64,000 nt of DNA from Xestospongia muta (GCA_963693285.1 OY848930.1:992001-1056000), one strand, 5' to 3'. Positions 42,151 to 54,782 are shown, numbered from the stretch's first letter. The notes: generated from the sequence alone by a model not told the origin. A program made the numbers and translations.

Positions 42151-43984
42151 TTTTTTTAAAGTGTATATTATGTAATGCAATATTTTTATTGTTGTTTTAC
42201 TCTAATGCTAAAAATATTTGTCTTCATTCCCTTTTTATGCAGAGATTGTGATTGCACATGCAATTAAAACAAATCATAATCATTAAACGTCCAGCCATGC
42301 ATATGCATAAATCTGACTCAAATCAAACATGAGGTCTGTCTGGACTCTGTATTGCAAACACTCAGGAATGCATGTTATCAGTATCTAGTCTGTCTCCTCT
42401 TTTCCCTTTGAATTTATTGATAGACCTGTTCCTACTTTTGAGAGTTCTTTTTACCAACTTTGATCAGTTTTTATGATGCTATAATAATATTAAATAAGAC
42501 AAGACAGACTGGTTGACATAGAGACAGATTGATGGGCCAAAAAATTAGAGAAGAAAAATACATATAGAATCAGTGTTGTACAAATGCTTGGTAGCTAGTC
42601 ATAATTCTAACTTGCTTCATTTGTCAGGATGTCATGTAATGTTTTTTCTGACTACATATGCATCTATTGAATAAGTTCTAAAGCAACAATTGAGACCATT
42701 AACTCATTGGGATCTCCATATGAAAGAATTTAAGACAGAAATAAAAGAGGAGCTAATGTTGTCACTAAATTACATAAAAGAAGTAAGGCTGAGTGAGTTA
42801 TTAGAAATCTTTTACCTTTACAAGCTGACAAAGCACTTGCTTCATGATAAGGATAATTTATAAAGAAATATGGCACACACTAGTGGACATTGCATGGAAA
42901 GATGGTTAACATATTGTGAGTGTTTGTGTTTGACTTACATGTCAAGCACACAGAGAGCACAAACCCCATGTAAAAAATTAAAGTTAAGGTTTAGTTTAAA
43001 CAACAATTTGACAAGAAACCATTGATCCTGACATTTGCATGCAGGGAGGATATAGACACACATTAGTACATTTCCTGCTACTTACTGGTTGTATCCTGTA
43101 AGTTACTATCTGTTGACTCAAACACTGAAGCATGAGCATTACCACATGATATAGTAATAGCATATATATGATAGAATTTAACAATGTAATTGTTCCTATT
43201 CCTTATTGATTACATAGCAGACTGCATAATTTACATAATTCCAACTGGTGAGGGCTACATTGATCCTGTAAGTTTAAATAGTCAACTGAATCTCTTATAT
43301 GAGTGTTACCTAGCAATTAAACATGACCTTGTACATGAGTTAGGACTGGTTACATGAAATTAATTCTGTGCAGTATATAGGTATATTTATTTATTTTCTT
43401 CTAATTCATTTATTTAACTTTCAAATCTGTGTATGTCAATACTACATTCAACAGTTATCAATGTACACTGATCAACACAGACCACACACCTCAAACACTT
43501 TGAATCACTCTATTTCTGTAATGGTGGCCTCGGTGAAAAAATACAGGATGTGGTTGTCATCTTAATTTGATATCTGCAGTCACATGGCAGCTCAGTTTAT
43601 TATATTAATATAATATTCATCATTATGAAAACTATGAACAATGTTGACCAGCATGCCACATGCTCTATAATAACACTGGCTTAGACATAGGGGGGGCAGG
43701 GGGGCTTGAGCCCACATAGTTTAAGAATGGGAGGCATAGCCCCCTTTAATTTAAATGATTCAGCAATTTCAAAAAATGTTATCAAAAAATGAATTTACGT
43801 GTAACTTTAATTCATTGTAATTTTTTCCTGAATGGTAGTAAAAAATATCAGGTTACATTTGAGCCCCCCCCCCCCCCCCCCCCAAATTTCTATGGTGTCT
43901 AAGCCACTGAATAATATTCACAAAAGTACTATACAAGGCAAGATTAAAACTAAACAAGTACATACATGAAAGTTACTATAATAC
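42151..43984. other. Spacer after B2: orphan MARVEL 5' flank, B-type promoter and MITE
   Basis: No intact gene. 42795-43140 matches the 5' flank of the MARVEL genes at 58.8-59.04 and 61.0-61.35 kb (TTTCCTGCTACTTACTGG, CTGTAAGTTACTATCTG). 43150-43975 matches the B-family upstream region, interrupted by a MITE at 43674-43909, and its TATA box is changed to TATACAAGG. Confidence 0.65.
43674..43909. mobile_element. hAT-like MITE with poly-C tract
   Basis: Terminal inverted repeats CACTGGCTTAGACAT and its near complement (TGTCTAAGCCACTG) bound 236 bp; just inside lie G-rich and C-rich arms (GGGGGGCTTGAGCCC and a run of 20 C, 43864-43883). The empty site is visible in the homologous flanks near 34375 and 47805. 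CAGTGGC-type ends are typical of non-autonomous hAT elements; the target duplication is ambiguous in the AT-rich site. Confidence 0.7.
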
Positions 43985-44976
43985 AGAAATAGTTATAGAT
44001 CTAAATGCATCAACATTTGACAATGTATATTAGGAGATTGATATTAAGCATGTCCTCTCTGGCACTGAGGAGAAAGAACATTTTGACATAGTATTAGTTT
44101 GTAATGGGTAAGTTATATCTCCTCCTTTCTCCTAAATTCATCACAATGTCTGTATTTATTTTGTTCTACAGACATTATTTCAAACCTTACCACAATCTTT
44201 TTGGTTTGGTGCACTTTAAAGGAACTATATACACAGTCATGATTACTGTGTACCAGAACCATTCCAAGGACAACACGTCCTTATAGTTGGAGCTGGCTAC
44301 ACAGGAATAAATATCTGTCTTGAAGTAGCCACTAAAGCCAAGCAAGTTCTACTTAGCCATCATAAACAACCATTTAGACAACCATTCCCTAGAAATATTC
44401 ATCAGATTGAAGGAGTTGCTGGTGTTCTAGAAACAGGTTCTATACAACTGGATAATGGAGAGATACTTAAAGAAGAAATTAATAGCATTATATTATGCAC
44501 TGGGTTTGATTACGAGTTTCCATTTTTAACTCCAGAGTGTGGGATACAAGTCACTAACAATAGAGTACATCCATTATATCAACATATTGTTAACATAGTC
44601 CATCCATCAATGGCATTCATTGGACTTAACTTTACTGTAGTACTACCTGTTTGCTGTTTTATTCAAGCACAGTACTATCTCTCTGTTCTCCTAGGAAGAG
44701 CGAAACTTCCTAGTCAAAAGGAAATGAAAGAAGAAGAAGAGGAAGTGTTTCGTATACAAGTAGAGAAAGACATTAAAGAGAGACACACTCATTTATTAGG
44801 TGATGATCAGTGGAGTTATTATAATGAGTTAGCAGAACTGGGTCAATTTGAACCACTTAAACCAGTTATTCAATCACTATATGACGAAGTAGTAAAGTTA
44901 AGGAATCATGATGCTGCTATTTATAAAGATATTAACTATGAAATCATTGACGATAAACAGTGGCAGAGAAAATAAA
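43985..44976 (+). pseudogene. FMO-C, broken copy of FMO-B
   Basis: Homologous to FMO-B exons 3 and 4 (about 43985-44106 and 44172-44976) at very high identity. Exons 1 and 2, with the whole FAD site, are missing. An in-frame TAG at 44031 replaces a Trp codon, and a one-base deletion near 44228 in the signature (FKGT followed by YTVM) shifts the frame. The C-terminal 121 codons remain open. A B-family promoter lies directly upstream where exons 1-2 should be. Confidence 0.88.
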
Positions 44977-46270
44977 TATGTCATGATAAATGTATGACAC
45001 TTACTGATTAGTAGTTCTTATAAATTATTTTTTCTTATTAATTTTATTAAGAAAATTAACGATTGATATTTAATTAGAATACATACCTTTATACCAAATC
45101 ATTAACAATACTTACTAAACACTTGCTACTTAACTTAGAACTTACTAGTAATGACAGAGTATTGTACCAGGAAGATAAGGAAGGTATGTGTATTTATACC
45201 AATCTGTTGTAATACTAACTAAAATAGTGTAACAATTTAAGAGCTATCTGAGGTACTACTTTTACTTAGAATGTACTAACAGACGTTATTATACCAGGGA
45301 ATGTAACACTTTGGGATAAATTATTAGAGTAATTTACATGTAAGAATAAACAGAGACTGTTCAGTAGTAAAATAGTATCTTAAAAATTGTATTTCTTAGA
45401 ATAGTTTGTTATGAAAAAAATACTTTACACATGAATATACCTAGTCTATCTAAACATCAATGTACCTACTATATGTATCAATGTACCTACTATATGTATC
45501 AATGTACCTACTATATGTATCAATGTACTGACCACATTTATCAATGTACCTACTATATGTATCAATGTACTGACCACATTTATCAATATACCTACTATAT
45601 GTATCAATGGGCTAGTATATGTATCAATGTACCTACTATATGTATCAATGTACCTACTATATGTATCAATGTACCTACCACATTTATCAATGTACCTACT
45701 ATATGTATCAATGTACATACCTAATATACATGTCAATGTATCTACTATATGTATCAATGTACATACTATATGTATCAATGTACCTACTATATGTATCAAT
45801 GTACATACTATATGTATTAATATACCTACTATATGTATCAATGTACCTACTATATGTATCGTACCTACTATATGTATCAATGTACCTACTATATATACTA
45901 ATGTACCTACTATATGTATCAATGTACCTACTATATGTATTAATATATCTACTATATATACTAATGTACCTACTATATATACTAATGTACCTTCTATATC
46001 TCTATATACACACATACAGTACTATACTTAGAACAGTTTATATAAGTAAGAGTTACATCCTTAGAATAGACCATTACAGGAAGTATGGTATAGTTGCTTA
46101 GAAATCATAACAGTAGCCTTGGATGCTAAGAACAGACAGTTCAGTGTATATATTAAAGAGAAAAAGTCTACACCTGAGTGTAAGAGTGTTCTTAGAACAG
46201 ACAACGTTAGAGGTAAGATGTTTGTATGCATATCTGAGTTTATAAGTGTTCTTAGAGCAGACACATACAA
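44977..46270. repeat. Spacer with expanded 21-bp minisatellite after FMO-C
   Basis: Homologous to 28106-29130. The 21-bp array (CTACTATATGTATCAATGTAC) spans about 45440-46010 with roughly 27 units against ten in the other copy, including a variant block with TGACCACATTTATCAATG. Long open frames on both strands here are repeat artefacts. Confidence 0.85.
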
Positions 46271-47110
46271 CAAATAGTCATTAACTTACTTAAACAAGTA
46301 TTATGATATCCTGATTTTCTATTTGACTCCAGTCTACCTTCATTTATCCAACACTCTGATGTCTTACATTGCTTAGAACAATAAACTGAACATTATCAAC
46401 TCTATCAATATATACAGTTTTATTCTCAAGTAAAGAGAGTCGCTCCTTTGTACTCAGCATTAACAAGTCATATGAAACACTGAAGTGGCTACATTAGTAA
46501 TCTATTGGCTACATGTTAGGAGGTGGATATTAAATATGTTTCATTCCAATATTGTGGAGAAAGAATACTTTAATATTCTATACAACTTGATGATGGTGAC
46601 ACAGTCAAAGTGAAAGTTGATAATATTATATTATGTACTGGATATGAGTATGGGTTTCCATTTTTAACTCCAGAGTGTGGGATACAAGTCACTAGCAATA
46701 GAGTACATCCATTATATAAACATATTGTTAACATAGTCCATCCATCAATGGCATTCATTGGACTTAACTCATTAGTAGTACCTTCACTATGTTGTGATGT
46801 ACAAGTAAAATATTATATCTCTGCTCTACTAGAAAAATTGAACTTAAACTTCAGAGGAAATGCTAAGAGAAAATGAAGAAGAGTATCAAATTAAATTAAA
46901 AGAGGATTTAAAGTGAGGCATACTCATGTTCTGGGATATTGTCAATGGACATATTACAAAGAGCTTTGCTAAACAAGGCAAATTTGAACAGCTAAACCCA
47001 AAGTTCCAGCTGCTGTATGATGAAGAGAAATTAAAATGTTACTGTCTATAAACAGTTGGACTTTAATGTTGTTAATAGTAATTATATTGGTAGGGAAAAG
47101 TGGATTGTAA
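46271..47110 (+). pseudogene. FMO remnant 3 (third FMO subtype)
   Basis: Duplicate of remnant 1 with the same deletions and the same EQ-stop, so the damage predates the segmental duplication. The 46610-46876 piece (TPECGIQVTSNRVHPLYKH) is still open. Confidence 0.8.
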
Positions 47111-47949
47111 TACCAATAATATAGTGACAGTATTGTTTTAATAAAAAGACTATTTTACAATTTTATAGTTAATATATAATATAGTAGAATTTAACAATGT
47201 AATTGTTCTTATTCACCATTGATTACACAGTAGACAGAATAATTTGCATAATTCCAACAGATGAGGGCTACAAAATAGCTAACTGAATCACTTACATGAC
47301 AAGAACACAAAGATTACTTCATCAAATGCTTGCTCATTACTAAGTTTTATAATAATATACTAAGTTTTATAAGGGACTATCCTTATAGTTTATTTGGAGT
47401 AGACCTTATACGTTAGGTCACATTAATCATAAAGTGTATACAGCTAAGTATGTCTACAATACAACATAACCTTTTACATATGTATGAGTAAGACTGGTTA
47501 CATGAGGTTAATCCTGTGCAGCTGGTATATTTATTTATTTTGTTCTAATTCATTTATTTAATTTTCAAAATTTGTAGCATCAAATCTATGATTGTCAGTA
47601 CTACATTCAGTAATTATCAATATACACTGACTAACACAGACCACACCTCAGACACCTTTGAATCAGCAATGGCGAGCTAAGCGAAAAATACAGGATGTGG
47701 TTGCCATCTTAATTTGATCTGTTCTGCAGTCACATGACAGCTCAATTATTAAAATAATTTCATCCTTATAAAAACTATGAACTGTTGACCCACACATCAC
47801 ATGATCTAATAATATTAACAAAAGTACTATATAAGGTAAGATTAAAAATAAACAAGTACATACATGGCTGTTACTATTTATAGTCACTAGTCATTTTGGC
47901 AACTCAGCATCCTCTATAGTTTATTTCTCTTATTCTCAATTCAACGATA
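47111..47949 (+). promoter_or_regulatory. 5' flank and promoter of B3
   Basis: Conserved B-family upstream block in the common orientation, with a TATA box (TATATAAGG, 47828-47836) about 115 bp before the ATG and the AACGATAATGG start context. Confidence 0.65.
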
Positions 47950-50900
47950 ATGGCTGAAAATTGTAGTGGATCAAGTGAACCTGTAGATACAACAATTTAT
48001 GAACTCAGAGGTAAGTCTGTCATAAGTGTCGTGAAGCTTTTTAATGACTAAAATCCCTTTATATAGCTATAAGTGCTAATGCAGGTCAAATGCAAAAGCT
48101 AATGAAAGACATACTTAAGGAACAGCACCATCCTTTACAACTAGCTTTGAAAGACGGTCTTCTACAAGTAGCTTCAGAAATGTTCACTAAAGACTTAATT
48201 CATGAATCTGTCAAAGATGAACCGACTTACGATAAATTAATTGGCAATTTTAAAGCTGGAATGGAATTTAAAGATGCTTCAGAATTACAAAAACATTGGC
48301 AATCATTTATTGAGATTGTTTCTAATCAAGGTGGTTCTGCAGTTGGTGCAGCAAAATATTTAGCAAAAGAATTAACAGAAAGATTGAAGAGTCACAATGC
48401 CCCTCCTAGTACATGTCCTTTAGTCAATGATAAGGATAGCATCAAAATCGTAGACGTAGACAGTGAAGAGGAAGTTATGGAAAAGCTACAAGATCTTCAT
48501 GAAACATTTGCTAGTCTAATGAGACGAGTTAGAACTGAACTAAATAAGGAGATTGAAAACAAACAAACAACTCTTTCAGATATAGCTCATTATGCACAAG
48601 ATTTCATAACTTGGGATAATATTGATTTCAGCAGCATTCAAAGCATCGATGAGCTTTTTACAAAACTCCATTGCTATTTTGATTTTCTAGATTGCAGGGT
48701 TCTTGTTGTAATTTCTAAGGAATACATTACAAAAAATGATAGTCTGATAAAGAAATTGGAAGGTCATTCTAAGAAATCACACAAATTTCGCAACCTGCAG
48801 TCAGTGAAGACACTCAGAGAAAATTTATTGGAAATATACAACCCACACTTAAAAAATCCTGAAAACGCACCAACAGTTCACATCAAGTTGAACAATTCAT
48901 GGGATGAAGCCAATATAGAAGGACTGTACTTACTAATTAGAAATTTTCTTCCAAAACATGAGAGGCAATCCCTTATAAACCACATCACAATCTCGTCAGG
49001 GTCTGTACTTATTAAATACATTGTCCAAGCATCCCAAGTTGATTGTCTCATAGCTTATGCTCAAGGCAAGCTACAGTTTATGCGTCTCATTGGTATCTTT
49101 GGTCTAGTAATCAATGACACACCAATATTAGATGAAGATGAGAATATGAACTTTAGTTTCAATAGTGGTCTTTTTGAAGCAGCAAAAGTTGGCCATAATG
49201 AAGCAGCTCAGTTTCTTCTGGACTTAGGAAGTAGTCTTGATATGGCTCTTCTTGAGGCAGTAAAAAGCAGTCATATCAGAGCATCTTGCTTTCTTCTAGA
49301 ATTAGGAGCTAAGATTAGAACTTTGACATCTTTGTGCACTATATTAGGTAAGAATGATTTAAATTATTAATATGTGAATATTATATTTCTTCAGATCTAA
49401 GTCAACTGGATGAGATAACAAAAGTGTTGAAAAGAAATAAATTCTCTCCATCAAACTGGTTTCCTCTTGGACTTAATCTTAGCCTTTCAAGACCAACATT
49501 AGTAGCTATTGAAGCTGAACATAGTAATAATATGTCTCAATGTCTAGAGGAGTGTTTATCTCAATGGTTGACAAAAGGTGTAGTTGAGAAAGATGGACCA
49601 ACATGGGAATCATTAGCTGGTGCCTTGAGAGGTATTGGAGAAGTTTCTTCTGCTGAAATGATTGAAATCAGTAGGCAATTTTATAATGTATAGTCAGGTA
49701 TTGAACACATCTTATCTTATTCAGGAATAGAACTTTCTTATCCAGCATGTCAAATATTACTAAAACATTCCAGAAAGCTTTCACAACTGATTCTTCCTGT
49801 GGAGACATTATTGACAGAAGGAATAATCTGCAAAGAAATGTTTCATGAACTAAAGAAATCAGGAGGTTTACTAGTAAATGGTCCATTAAGAGCACTATGT
49901 ACTACAGTGTCTAAAGACCACAAACAACTAATGGTATTTGCCACCATTTTACTTCAATCAAGAGAGACAATAGAAGTAGCTCAGTTTATACTTGAGGAGT
50001 ATGGTAAGTAGAAAGTAAACTTCACCGATAAAACATTTTGTCTTATTTTGTAGAAAGTACATTTACTTCACCATATCCATCTCAAATGTCAGAAACTATA
50101 GACGTCCTTTCTTTAAATGACCAAAAGACAGAAAATATTCCTCCAGGTTTGTTATCATTTCTATTTTAATTAAAATAATTTTGATAATTAAACAGACACA
50201 GAAAGTGCTATTGATCAAATGAGAATGTACTTCATTACTCTTATTAACAATGTTGCTCGTCTCATTGAAGATAAAGTCTCATCACTTGAAGACCTCAAAA
50301 CATATCTCCAGAAACATTTTGACGAACTGAGACTTCAATTAGAATATGCTAAATCACTCAAGCAAATCATGTTCCTTGTCAGAGACAAAGACACCATTAT
50401 TGATATCGATTGCATACAAGCTATTGTAGATCACTTGGATGTTGAAGAAGTTAATGATCATATTGCAGCATACAAAATAACAATGGAAGAGTTCTGTGAA
50501 GAGATAACACTAGACATTTGTTGTAATGAGAGCTTCAATATAGCTTCATCTTATCTTCTCAAATGTGATACCATTGAATTTGTTCTGGAGTGGGAGGCTA
50601 GCAAACACTCACTCAGGGACGTCAAAGCTTTGTTACAAGAGAGCTTCCAAGATATGGCTAAAAAGGTTCAAGTGAGATACATAAAAGTGGACAGCAACTC
50701 TGTCATTGTGACTTGCTATGCTCCACGAAACATAATGGATATTCTACAGATGGAAGCACAGAATAATCTTGACCTTCTGAGGAAGACTGGCCTAATTGAA
50801 CTAAAGATCAGCTACCACATCTTTTTTACAGCTGCAGCTAAAGTACTAGCAGAGAAGGAAGAAGAGATTAAGACACTACAAAAGAAAATAACTTCACTGT

Positions 50901-53900
50901 CCATACAGCTACTAGAGAGAAAAGAAATGTTGGCAAAAGAAAACAAAAGTAAACAATGATATGTTATTTAAATTTGATGTCATAATTATCATGAGAACAC
51001 TTAGATTGGCTGGCCAGACTCTCCATTATGACATGCAGAAGGACATGGAGGGACTGACCAGCCAGACTTGAGAACATATTGCAGTAGTGTGTACATTATG
51101 GTTATCTTCATATAACTACTAATACATCATTATTAGTTGAAGAAGAATTGCTTTTAGTTAACTTTCTCTTTATACCAGTATTTACTAATAAGTGGTTATG
51201 ATCTCATTATAGCTATACTACTAGAAAAACAAGAAGAGATAGAGATACTACGAGAGAAAATAACTTCACACTCCTTACAATTACAAAAGTTAAAAGAAAT
51301 GAACAGTCAGTTGGCAAAAGACAACAAAAGTAAACAAAAATACTTTATTTAAAATTGCATTTTATAATTGTCAAACATACATACACTTACTGTGGCTAGC
51401 CAGATCCTCCATTTTGACATGTGGAAGGACATGGAGGACTGACCAGCTAATGTTAGAATATTATAGCAATATGCAAATGGTTATGTTCTACAACTACTCA
51501 TATATAAATTTGTTAACAGAGAAACAAGAAGAAATAGAACAGTTAACCAGAGATTTAACAAAGAAATTAGAAATTGAGGCCAGAATGGGTAGGGCAAAGA
51601 CATTAGAAATAGAACAGTTAACCAGGCAGAAAGAAGGTAAGTTATAGCTAATATTATTACCGGTACATACCATGTATATTCTATAGCACCTGATAAAATA
51701 TTAGCAGAGAAAGAAGAACAAATACAACGATTGACCAGAGAGAAAAAAAGTGAGCCATAGTTTTGTAGTGAACAGTCATTTTAATATGATTACATAGCTA
51801 CTGATAAAGTATTAATAGAGAAACAAGAAAAAATACAACAGTTGGTCAGAGAGAAAGAAGGTAAATTACAATATTGTTAGAAGTATATACCATATGGTTG
51901 TATTTATTCAGATACTGATGAAGTGTTAGCAATGAACAAAAAAAAAATAAACCAGTCGGCCAGAGAAAAAGAAAGTGAGCTATAATACTGTAATATAAAT
52001 ATAATTATTAATATGGTTATATAGCTGCTGATAAAATATTGGTAGAGAAACAAGAAGAAATAAACCAGTTGTCCAGAGGGAACGAAGGTAAGCTACATAC
52101 AGTTGTTCATACCATATATGGTTGTGTTTTATAGCTTATGATCCTGTTATGTCTGTTAGACCAAAGTATTACCAGTTAATAGAATTACTAGATACTCTAG
52201 TCAATTGGCAAAAGTTTGGTGCTTTCTTACCTGGAATTAAGAGTGAACATATCCAAGTAATTGAACGTGACATCAGAGGAACTGACCTACAAAAAGCTGC
52301 TCTTTTTTCAAAATGGCTTAGTGTTCATCCTAAGGCATCATGGCAGGATGTACTGTTTGCACTAGAAAAGTCACAAGAACATTCTCTAGCATCAAGAGTA
52401 TATCAAAAACTTAACACAACTTTATCAACAGCATCAACTATTTCTCAAGGTATATTATTGTAACAATTACAAATAATTTTGATGTCATCGCTTCATGTAG
52501 ATCCTCGAGTTGTTAAAACAGTTGTGTTAGAAAATGAAGAGAAAAAAGCTTCAACAGCTTCAACTATTTCTCAAGAAAAGAAATTATTAGAAATTCAAAC
52601 CACATTAGCACTTCTTCACAGAAATTTCAGTTTATTAATGGTAGCTGTTCAATCATCTCTTGATCATAAACTACAACATCAACAACTAGTACTAGTGGAC
52701 TTTATTAGATGGATTGAATATCGAATGAAGTGGGTTGGGCAACTAAGTAACATTGTTGATTTAAATGAGCTGTTTAAGAAACTACATCCATATTTTGACT
52801 TCATAGACTGTGAATTGATTGTTGATATGAGTGAACAGTTTCTTAATAATGAATGCTTTGGGGAAGACAAAAAGAGCCTTGTCAGTGAACTTAAAGAACA
52901 CATAGCTAAGGCTAATACACTTCGTTGCTCATTGACAGTGAAACAATTAAGAAATCAACTGAAAAGCATATATTTTCCACATATTGGAGATTTATCAAAC
53001 ATCCCCCAAATATGCATTACATTACACATGCACAATAATTGGAATGACACTAATGTCAATGCACTCTATCTACTAATACAACATATACTTCCTCACAAGT
53101 CAAAACAGTCAATTTTGAAGTATATCACAATTGATACAGGTTCAGTTCATATTAATTACATTGTGTATGAAACAAATGCCGATTGTCTCATAGCTTATGC
53201 TCAAGACAAGCTACAATTTATGCATCTCATTGGTATCTTTGGTCTAACAATTAATGGTGAACCTATCCTGGAAGAAGATGAGAATATGAACTTCACATTT
53301 GAATCAGCTCTTCTTGAGGCTGCAAAAGCTGGTCATAATGAAGCTGTACAATTTCTCCTCACGTTAGGAGGTGACATAGACCATTGCAATGAAAAAGGCG
53401 GAACAGCACTTATGATAGCTAGTGAAAGTGGACATGAACAAATTGTACAAACTCTAGTATCAGTTGGAGCTAATGTTAACATTCATAATAATGAAGGTTG
53501 GACTGCCCTAATGATAGCTAGTCGATATGGTCATCACCAGGTTGTTGAACTACTAATCAAAGAACATGCCAACATTAACACTCAGAAAGAAGATGGATGG
53601 ACTTCCCTAATGCTAGCTAGTCGATATGGTCATCACCAAGTTGTTGAACTACTACTCAAAGAACATGCCAACATTAACACTCAGGAAGAAGATGGATGGA
53701 CTTCCCTAATGCTAGCTAGTCAATATGGTTATCACCAAGTTGTTGAACTACTACTCAAAGAACATGCCAACATTAACATTCAGAAAGAAGATGGATGGAC
53801 TTCCCTAATGCTAGCTAGTCGATATGGTCATCACCAAGTTGTTGAACTACTACTCAAAGAACATGCCAACATTAACACTCAGGAAGAAGATGGATGGACT

Positions 53901-54782
53901 TCCCTAATGCTAGCTAGTCGATATAGTCATCACCAAGTTGTTGAACTACTACTCAAAGAACATGCCAACATTAACACTCAGGAAGAAGATGGATGGACTT
54001 CCCTAATGCTAGCTAGTTATGGTGGTCATATTCAGGCTGTTAAACTACTTCTCCAATGGGATGCAGATGTTAGTATTCTAAATGAGAGTAATTACAATGC
54101 CTTAATGCTAGCTAGTCAGTATGGACATATCGAAGTTGTGGAATGTTTACTACAAACACAAGCAGATCCGCATATACTAGCATATGATGGATCAACAACA
54201 TTTTCATTAGCAGCTGTTAGTGGTAACAGAGACCTTGTTAATATGTTGTTAGACAAAGTTCAACCCACTACTGATGAGATTGAAAAAGCAGTAGTACTAT
54301 CATGTTATGGTGGTCACCCTACTCTCATTACCTTCCTCTCAAACAAACTTCCACACCTCACTAATGACCAGAGAGAACTACTAGACTCATGTGTTAAAGG
54401 AGATTTAGGTGCAGTTATAATGAAGACATTAGGTAGTCCAGATACTCCACTGGTACTTGGTCTTACTCCACTCATGGTAGCTTCATCATGTGGACATGTT
54501 GATATAGTGGATGCTCTCATACAAACTGGAGCTGATGTCAATAAAGAAGAAAGTAATTGGGGATTCACTCCTTTGTTCTTTGCAGTAAGAGGAGCTAAAT
54601 CTTTCACAATAGTAGAGACACTCTTAATGTATGGTGCTCATCCTAATGTCATTGCTGACAAAGGCACACCATTAGATGACGCTAATTATATTAAACAAAA
54701 AAGTATTAGTGAACTACTAAGTAAATATGGAGGTCAAACAAGAGAAAAGTTAGAAAGAACAAAAGAGAAAGAATCAATATAA
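47950..54782 (+). CDS. Giant death-fold/ankyrin protein B3 (1941 aa; 14 exons modelled)
   Basis: Exons: 47950-48010, 48067-49347, 49395-49670, 49725-50003, 50054-50146, 50196-50948, 51213-51329, 51520-51636, 51687-51749, 51798-51860, 51912-51974, 52025-52087, 52135-52449, 52501-54782; all internal junctions are phase 1 and the frame is open throughout. Domains: CARD-like (21-130), module 1 with ankyrin-like repeats (about 150-447), Death (448-539, FSPSNWFPLGLNL), CARD-like (540-632), linker, divergent module (664-880), coiled coil (880-1076), Death (1077-1181, WQKFGAFLPGI), module 2 (1200-1440) and about a dozen ankyrin repeats (TALMIASESGHEQIV onward). It is the only complete member of the B type here. 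No signal peptide or membrane helix was seen, so it is probably cytosolic. It could be two genes, the second starting at the MSVRPKYYQL Met in the 52135 exon, as the homologous Death exon starts A1. Scaffold or receptor function is inference. Confidence 0.68.
51213..52087 (+). repeat. Array of coiled-coil mini-exons (B3)
   Basis: Two exons of 117 bp then four of exactly 63 bp, homologous one by one to the start of the B2 array but with fewer units. The third 63-bp exon has drifted (AMNKKKINQSAREKE). Confidence 0.8.
53460..54020 (+). repeat. Near-identical 99-bp ankyrin repeats
   Basis: Five to six successive 33-residue repeats of the form DGWTSLMLASRYGHHQVVEL differ at only a few bases, while repeats before and after are diverged. 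The array is therefore recently expanded or homogenised. Confidence 0.9.

Noticed and set aside
45431..46101. Overlapping open frames with repeated INVPTI, YMYQCTY and VGTLIHI words
   Set aside because: The 21-bp minisatellite is open in several frames on both strands. No splice signals or conserved flanks support coding.
54314..54607. Minus-strand open frame under the ankyrin repeats
   Set aside because: Shadow of the well supported plus-strand exon; the same applies to the other minus frames within the death-fold and FMO exons.
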